Both the position numbers and the translations under genes were made by a program. Below, in pieces: positions 5,133 through 7,813 of a stretch of 7,813 nt of DNA. The notes below the pieces were generated by a model. That model did not search any database. It was not told the DNA's origin and saw only the letters and a list, made by a program, of their open reading frames with translations. This DNA comes from Acidobacteriota bacterium (GTDB lineage: Bacteria; Acidobacteriota; Terriglobia; Terriglobales; Acidobacteriaceae). Each line of letters starts with the position of its first letter. The first letter of the stretch is position 1. The stretch is taken from the NCBI GenBank assembly GCA_003224785.1, contig QHZV01000189.1, positions 1 through 7,813 of the forward strand. Reading direction: 5' to 3'.

Positions 5133-5172
5133 CCCACCGCCAGAAGGACTGGCTGGTGGGTTTTGTGTTTTT
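5133..5172 (+). terminator. Intrinsic terminator of the leader (attenuator stem 3:4)
   Basis: CCCACCGCCAG (5133-5143) pairs with CTGGC-T-GGTGGG (5149-5160): 11 bp with one bulged T and an AAGGA loop. It is followed directly by TTTTGTGTTTTT (5161-5172). The stem and T-run make a convincing factor-independent terminator. It lies 32 bases after the leader peptide stop and 85 bases before the reductase gene, so it would control that gene rather than end the one at 4638-4913. Confidence 0.88.
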
Positions 5173-5184
5173 GGGAGAAAACAC

Positions 5185-5243
5185 GCTCTTAGCCAAGCCG
5201 GGTTGCCTTTAGCTAAAGGCTAAGAGCTAACAGCTAAGAGCTG
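5185..5243. repeat. Nested palindromes and direct repeats before the reductase gene
   Basis: GCTCTTAGCC (5185-5194) and GGCTAAGAGC (5218-5227) are a perfect 10-bp inverted repeat. Inside it GCCTTTAGCTAAAGGC (5205-5220) is a perfect 16-bp palindrome that competes with it. GCTAAGAGCT occurs twice, at 5219-5228 and 5233-5242, 14 bases apart. All lie between the terminator and the ribosome site (AGGA 5251-5254), so they would be in the readthrough RNA. It may be a dispersed repeat, a binding site, or a second folding switch. Confidence 0.7.
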
Positions 5244-5257
5244 AAAAGTCAGGAACC

Positions 5258-7540
5258 ATGAAAGTCTCAAACCCTAGCTGGAAAGAAAAACTCGACGGGC
5301 AAGTGCCCGATGCTCTCGCTCGCGAGATCGACATCTTCGAAACCGAGATCACGCTGCGCAAACAGGGCAAGCTCGAAGAGCGCCTGTTTGCTGAAACGCG
5401 TCTTCGTCGCGGGGCCTACGGCCAGCGCTACGACAATGGCCAGCGTAACGATGGGAAAAAGGTCCAGAAGCTCAATTTCCCTTCGGGCGATTTGACCAAA
5501 GGACCGAACACGCTTTGGGATGCGCCCGGAATGCAACGCATCAAGATTCCCGCAGGTGGCCTGAATGCGGAGCAGCTCGAAGTGATGGCGGAGCTGGCCG
5601 AGGAATATTCGGATGGAATCGCGCACGTGACCACACGCCAGGATTTCCAGCTCCATTACGTGCACATAGATGACACTCCGGCACTGATGCGGCGGCTGGC
5701 GGCGGCGAACATCACAACCCGCGAGGCCTGCGGAAATTCAGTTCGCAATGTCACCGCGTGCCCGTATGCGGGTGTCTGCACCGACGAAGCATTTGATGTG
5801 ACGCCTTACGCGCGGGCGCTCGCGAAATTTCTTCTGGGGCATCCAGATACTCAGAGTTTCGGGCGCAAGTTCAAGCCGGCATTCAGCGGTTGCGCACAGC
5901 ACGCGTGCGGGCTGACCGGATTGCACGACCTGGGATTGATTGCGAAGAAGCGCCTGAACGACGCCACCGGCAGGGAAGAGCTCGGTTTCGAAATGTATGT
6001 AGGCGGCGGTTTGGGGGCGGTACCGTATCAGGCAAAGCTGTTCGATGAGTTTGTCGCTCCTGAGGAGCTGTTGCCGTTGGCGCAGGCGATCGCGCGGGTC
6101 TTCGCGAGGCACGGCGAAAAGAAAAACCGGAACCGCGCGCGCATTAAGTTCTTGATTCAGGACTTGGGAATCGAAAAATTCCGCGAGCTGGTTCGCGAAG
6201 AACGAAAGATTCTGCCGTTCGATCTGCGCTGGACAGAATTAATTCAAGAAGCGCAGGCGGAATTTGCGGAAGCGCCACTGAAGCCAGCGGTGGATGTGCC
6301 GGAGCTGGTGTTGATCAACACGGCAAATGGCTCGGGCGCAGAGTTGCAAAAATGGTTGCGGTCGAACACCCGTCCGCAGCGGCAGGCCGGGTATGTCACG
6401 GTGATTGTGGCGTTGCCGCTCGGCGACATTACCGCGAATCAGTTGCGATCACTCGCCGATATCGCGCGGCGTTACACGAGAGAAACAGTACGGACCACGG
6501 TTGAACAGAACATTGTCATTCGATGGGTGAGCAAAGGAGATCTCCCAGAGTTGTACAAGGCGCTGCATGCTGCGGGCCTGGGCGATGCGGGCGCAGGCGC
6601 ATTGGTGGACATCACCAGCTGCCCAGGAACGGACACATGCAAACTCGGAATTTCGTCTTCGCGCGGCTTGGCGGCGGAGTTGCGAAAGCGGGTCAGCGAA
6701 AAGAGTTTTACATCAGACCAGGCGGTGCAGGACCTGCACATCAAAATCAGCGGCTGCTTCAACAGTTGCGGGCAGCATCATGTGGCCGACCTCGGCTTCT
6801 ACGGTGTGAGCCGCAAGATCGCTGGATACGCGGTGCCGCACTTCCAGGTGGTGCTGGGTGGTCAATGGGAAAAGAACGCGGGCTCGTACGGGCTGCCGGT
6901 CTTGGCCGTGCCTTCGAAGAACATTCCGAAAGTGGTCTCGCGATTGGCCGAGCGGTACGTCGCCGATCGCAATAAAGGAGAAACCTTCAAAGATTTCGTC
7001 ACGCGGACGGGCAAAGCGCAATTGAAAAATCTGCTGGAAGATTTGAGCAAGCCGCCAGTCGGCGATCGGTCTTATTTTAGCGACTGGGGCGACCCGCGCG
7101 AATACACGCTTGGCGATATGGGCCAGGGCGAGTGCGCCGGCGAAGTGGTTTCAGCCGTGGACTTCGGTTTAGCCGCGGCCGAAAGGGAATTATTCGAAGC
7201 GCAACTGGCACATGAAACCGGTGACGCCGATCGCGCTGGCAAAGGCGCTCTCCTTGCCATGCTCACGGCGGCGAAGGCGCTGGTACAGGTGGAGAAATCG
7301 AATATCAGCAATGATCCGAATGAGATCGTCGCGGAATTCCGGAAGCGTTATTACGAGACGCAGGTGTTCTTTGATCCATTTGCGGGCGGGAAGTTCGCGA
7401 ATTATTTGTTTGACGCACAGCGGAAGGCTGGGCAGGCACATGATTCCGAGTCGAGCCGCTATTTGATGGAAGAAGCGCAGCTCTTTATTGACGCTGCGTA
7501 CAGCTGCAGCAATCGACTGGGCACACTCGTGACTGCGTGA
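5258..7540 (+). CDS. Siroheme nitrite/sulfite reductase, probably assimilatory sulfite reductase, with C-terminal extension
   Basis: A 760-residue enzyme predicted to reduce sulfite to sulfide (or nitrite to ammonia) with six electrons from ferredoxin, in the cytoplasm. It has the duplicated family layout: a ferredoxin-like half (about 85-150), a siroheme/4Fe-4S domain (155-320), a second half (345-435) and a second siroheme/4Fe-4S domain (445-600). The cluster and siroheme ligands are C455-x5-C461 and C500-x3-C504 (TSCPGTDTCK, SGCFNSCGQ). Anion-site candidates are R127 (TTRQDF), R163 (SVRNV), K204 and K206 (RKFK), matching the sulfite-binding Arg/Lys set of E. coli CysI. Residues about 605-760 are an extra helical tail containing GDMGQGECAGEV, HEPN-like by memory; usual NirA proteins are about 500-570 residues. 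AGGA at 5251-5254 sets the start. The polycysteine attenuator upstream favours a sulfite role. The name nirA, cysI or sir cannot be settled from sequence alone. Confidence 0.93.
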   Translation: MKVSNPSWKEKLDGQVPDALAREIDIFETEITLRKQGKLEERLFAETRLRRGAYGQRYDNGQRNDGKKVQKLNFPSGDLTKGPNTLWDAPGMQRIKIPAGGLNAEQLEVMAELAEEYSDGIAHVTTRQDFQLHYVHIDDTPALMRRLAAANITTREACGNSVRNVTACPYAGVCTDEAFDVTPYARALAKFLLGHPDTQSFGRKFKPAFSGCAQHACGLTGLHDLGLIAKKRLNDATGREELGFEMYVGGGLGAVPYQAKLFDEFVAPEELLPLAQAIARVFARHGEKKNRNRARIKFLIQDLGIEKFRELVREERKILPFDLRWTELIQEAQAEFAEAPLKPAVDVPELVLINTANGSGAELQKWLRSNTRPQRQAGYVTVIVALPLGDITANQLRSLADIARRYTRETVRTTVEQNIVIRWVSKGDLPELYKALHAAGLGDAGAGALVDITSCPGTDTCKLGISSSRGLAAELRKRVSEKSFTSDQAVQDLHIKISGCFNSCGQHHVADLGFYGVSRKIAGYAVPHFQVVLGGQWEKNAGSYGLPVLAVPSKNIPKVVSRLAERYVADRNKGETFKDFVTRTGKAQLKNLLEDLSKPPVGDRSYFSDWGDPREYTLGDMGQGECAGEVVSAVDFGLAAAERELFEAQLAHETGDADRAGKGALLAMLTAAKALVQVEKSNISNDPNEIVAEFRKRYYETQVFFDPFAGGKFANYLFDAQRKAGQAHDSESSRYLMEEAQLFIDAAYSCSNRLGTLVTA

Positions 7541-7553
7541 GCAAAGCTTTTAA

Positions 7554-7570
7554 CCGCAAAGTTCGCAAAG
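7554..7570 (+). repeat. Short direct repeat CCGCAAAG / TCGCAAAG
   Basis: Two near-identical 8-mers, nine bases apart, sit between the reductase stop and the next gene. No hairpin or T-run occurs in this 64-base gap, which supports readthrough into the gene at 7605. Confidence 0.4.
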
Positions 7571-7604
7571 AAGATTAGGACGGAACTGATCACAGCGAGG
7601 AATT

Positions 7605-7813
7605 GTGAGTAGCAGAGGCATCGAGGCAATCGTCCAGGAAAGAACAACTGTGGAGCTACAACATCTCAACGTCAAGCTGCTTCTTGAGAATTCTCAAGAT
7701 TTGGATCTTGACGCCATCGTGAACATCTTCCATGGCTGGATACAGGAGCAGCTTTGCGAAGAGTTGCTTCTGGATGTTGCTGACTACCGGCACGTGCACC
7801 ACGGTCCGGGAGT
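7605..7813 (+). CDS. Start of a conserved-looking hypothetical protein (cut by window end)
   Basis: A GTG-started frame (MSSRGIEAIVQERTTVELQH...) stays open for 69 codons to the window edge. It reads LLLENSQDLDLDAIVNIFHG, then WIQEQLCEELLLDVADYRHV, then HHGPG. GCGAGG a few bases upstream is a good ribosome site. The gap from the reductase stop is 64 bases with no terminator, so it is probably in the same transcript and under the same cysteine control. The HVHHGPG motif could bind metal, but this is a guess. I do not recognise a named family; from memory, similar proteins occur beside reductases in Acidobacteria. Confidence 0.7.
   Translation, partial: MSSRGIEAIVQERTTVELQHLNVKLLLENSQDLDLDAIVNIFHGWIQEQLCEELLLDVADYRHVHHGPG

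Larger units (their letters stand above)
5030..5172 (+). promoter_or_regulatory. Cysteine-responsive transcription attenuator (predicted)
   Basis: The leader RNA shows all parts of a trp-type attenuator. Segment 1, CATCCGTCCAGAAG (5030-5043), pairs with segment 2, CTTCTGGGACGGGTG (5078-5092): 14 pairs, one G-T and one bulged G, with the Cys codons in the loop. Segment 2 can instead pair with segment 3: CTGG 5081-5084 with CCAG 5140-5143; GGGTG 5088-5092 with CACCC 5131-5135; TGAGCT 5098-5103 with AGCTCA 5125-5130; AAT 5104-5106 with ATT 5121-5123. Segment 3 (5133-5143) otherwise forms the terminator with 5149-5160. Stalling on the Cys codons would leave segment 2 free to pair with 3 and allow readthrough. 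Finishing at the stop (5098-5100), or no translation at all, would favour termination. The pairings are read by eye; the mechanism is inferred from the known enteric attenuators. Confidence 0.85.

Noticed and set aside
5133..5172. Terminator of the upstream gene 4638-4913
   Set aside because: It is 219 bases past that stop, and its left arm pairs with the leader peptide region, which fits attenuation better.
5030..5172. T-box or SAM riboswitch
   Set aside because: No T-box bulge sequence or SAM-type core is seen; the Cys-codon ORF and three-way pairing explain the region.

Overview
The window most likely comes from a soil-type acidobacterium (Acidobacteriota, Terriglobia/Koribacter-like). 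This rests on the kind of small conserved proteins encoded, on a dispersed intergenic repeat with core GTGTGGGTCGGACA, and on the sequence style of the nitrite/sulfite reductase. It is a judgement from memory of such genomes, not a database result.

Layout. Positions 1-30 hold the last codons of a plus-strand gene. Positions 31-354 are non-coding and carry the first copy of the dispersed repeat. A tiny two-helix membrane protein (355-510) is followed by degenerate tandem repeats and a plus-strand coding remnant (about 610-725). Positions 726-1387 (minus strand) hold three short genes of one helical family. Two more minus-strand genes follow, a VOC/glyoxalase-fold protein (1500-1856) and a 73-residue hypothetical (2037-2258), with repeat copies beside them. 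The plus strand then carries a stand-alone receiver protein (2629-3009) and a protein with a DUF2007-like segment and a zinc ribbon (3108-3800). A tight minus-strand operon of three small proteins (4385 down to 3862) has one member of the same helical family as the 1018-1185 gene. A 91-residue hypothetical (4638-4913) precedes the sulfur locus.

The main discovery is at 5030-5172, just upstream of a 760-residue siroheme nitrite/sulfite reductase (5258-7540). A mini-ORF encodes MCCCCTCRVSSGTGAV (or MVMCCCCTCRVSSGTGAV), with five cysteine codons among six. It sits inside a complete set of mutually exclusive RNA pairings: 1:2 (5030-5043 with 5078-5092), 2:3 (5081-5106 with 5121-5143) and 3:4 (5133-5143 with 5149-5160, followed by a T-rich run). 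This is the logic of the trp/his/leu attenuators with cysteine as the sensed amino acid. When Cys-tRNA is scarce the ribosome would stall on the Cys codons, the antiterminator would form, and the reductase would be made. When cysteine is plentiful the terminator would form. It also suggests that the reductase serves assimilatory sulfite reduction (cysteine synthesis) rather than nitrite reduction. The start of a further gene (7605 onward), probably in the same transcript, runs off the end of the window.
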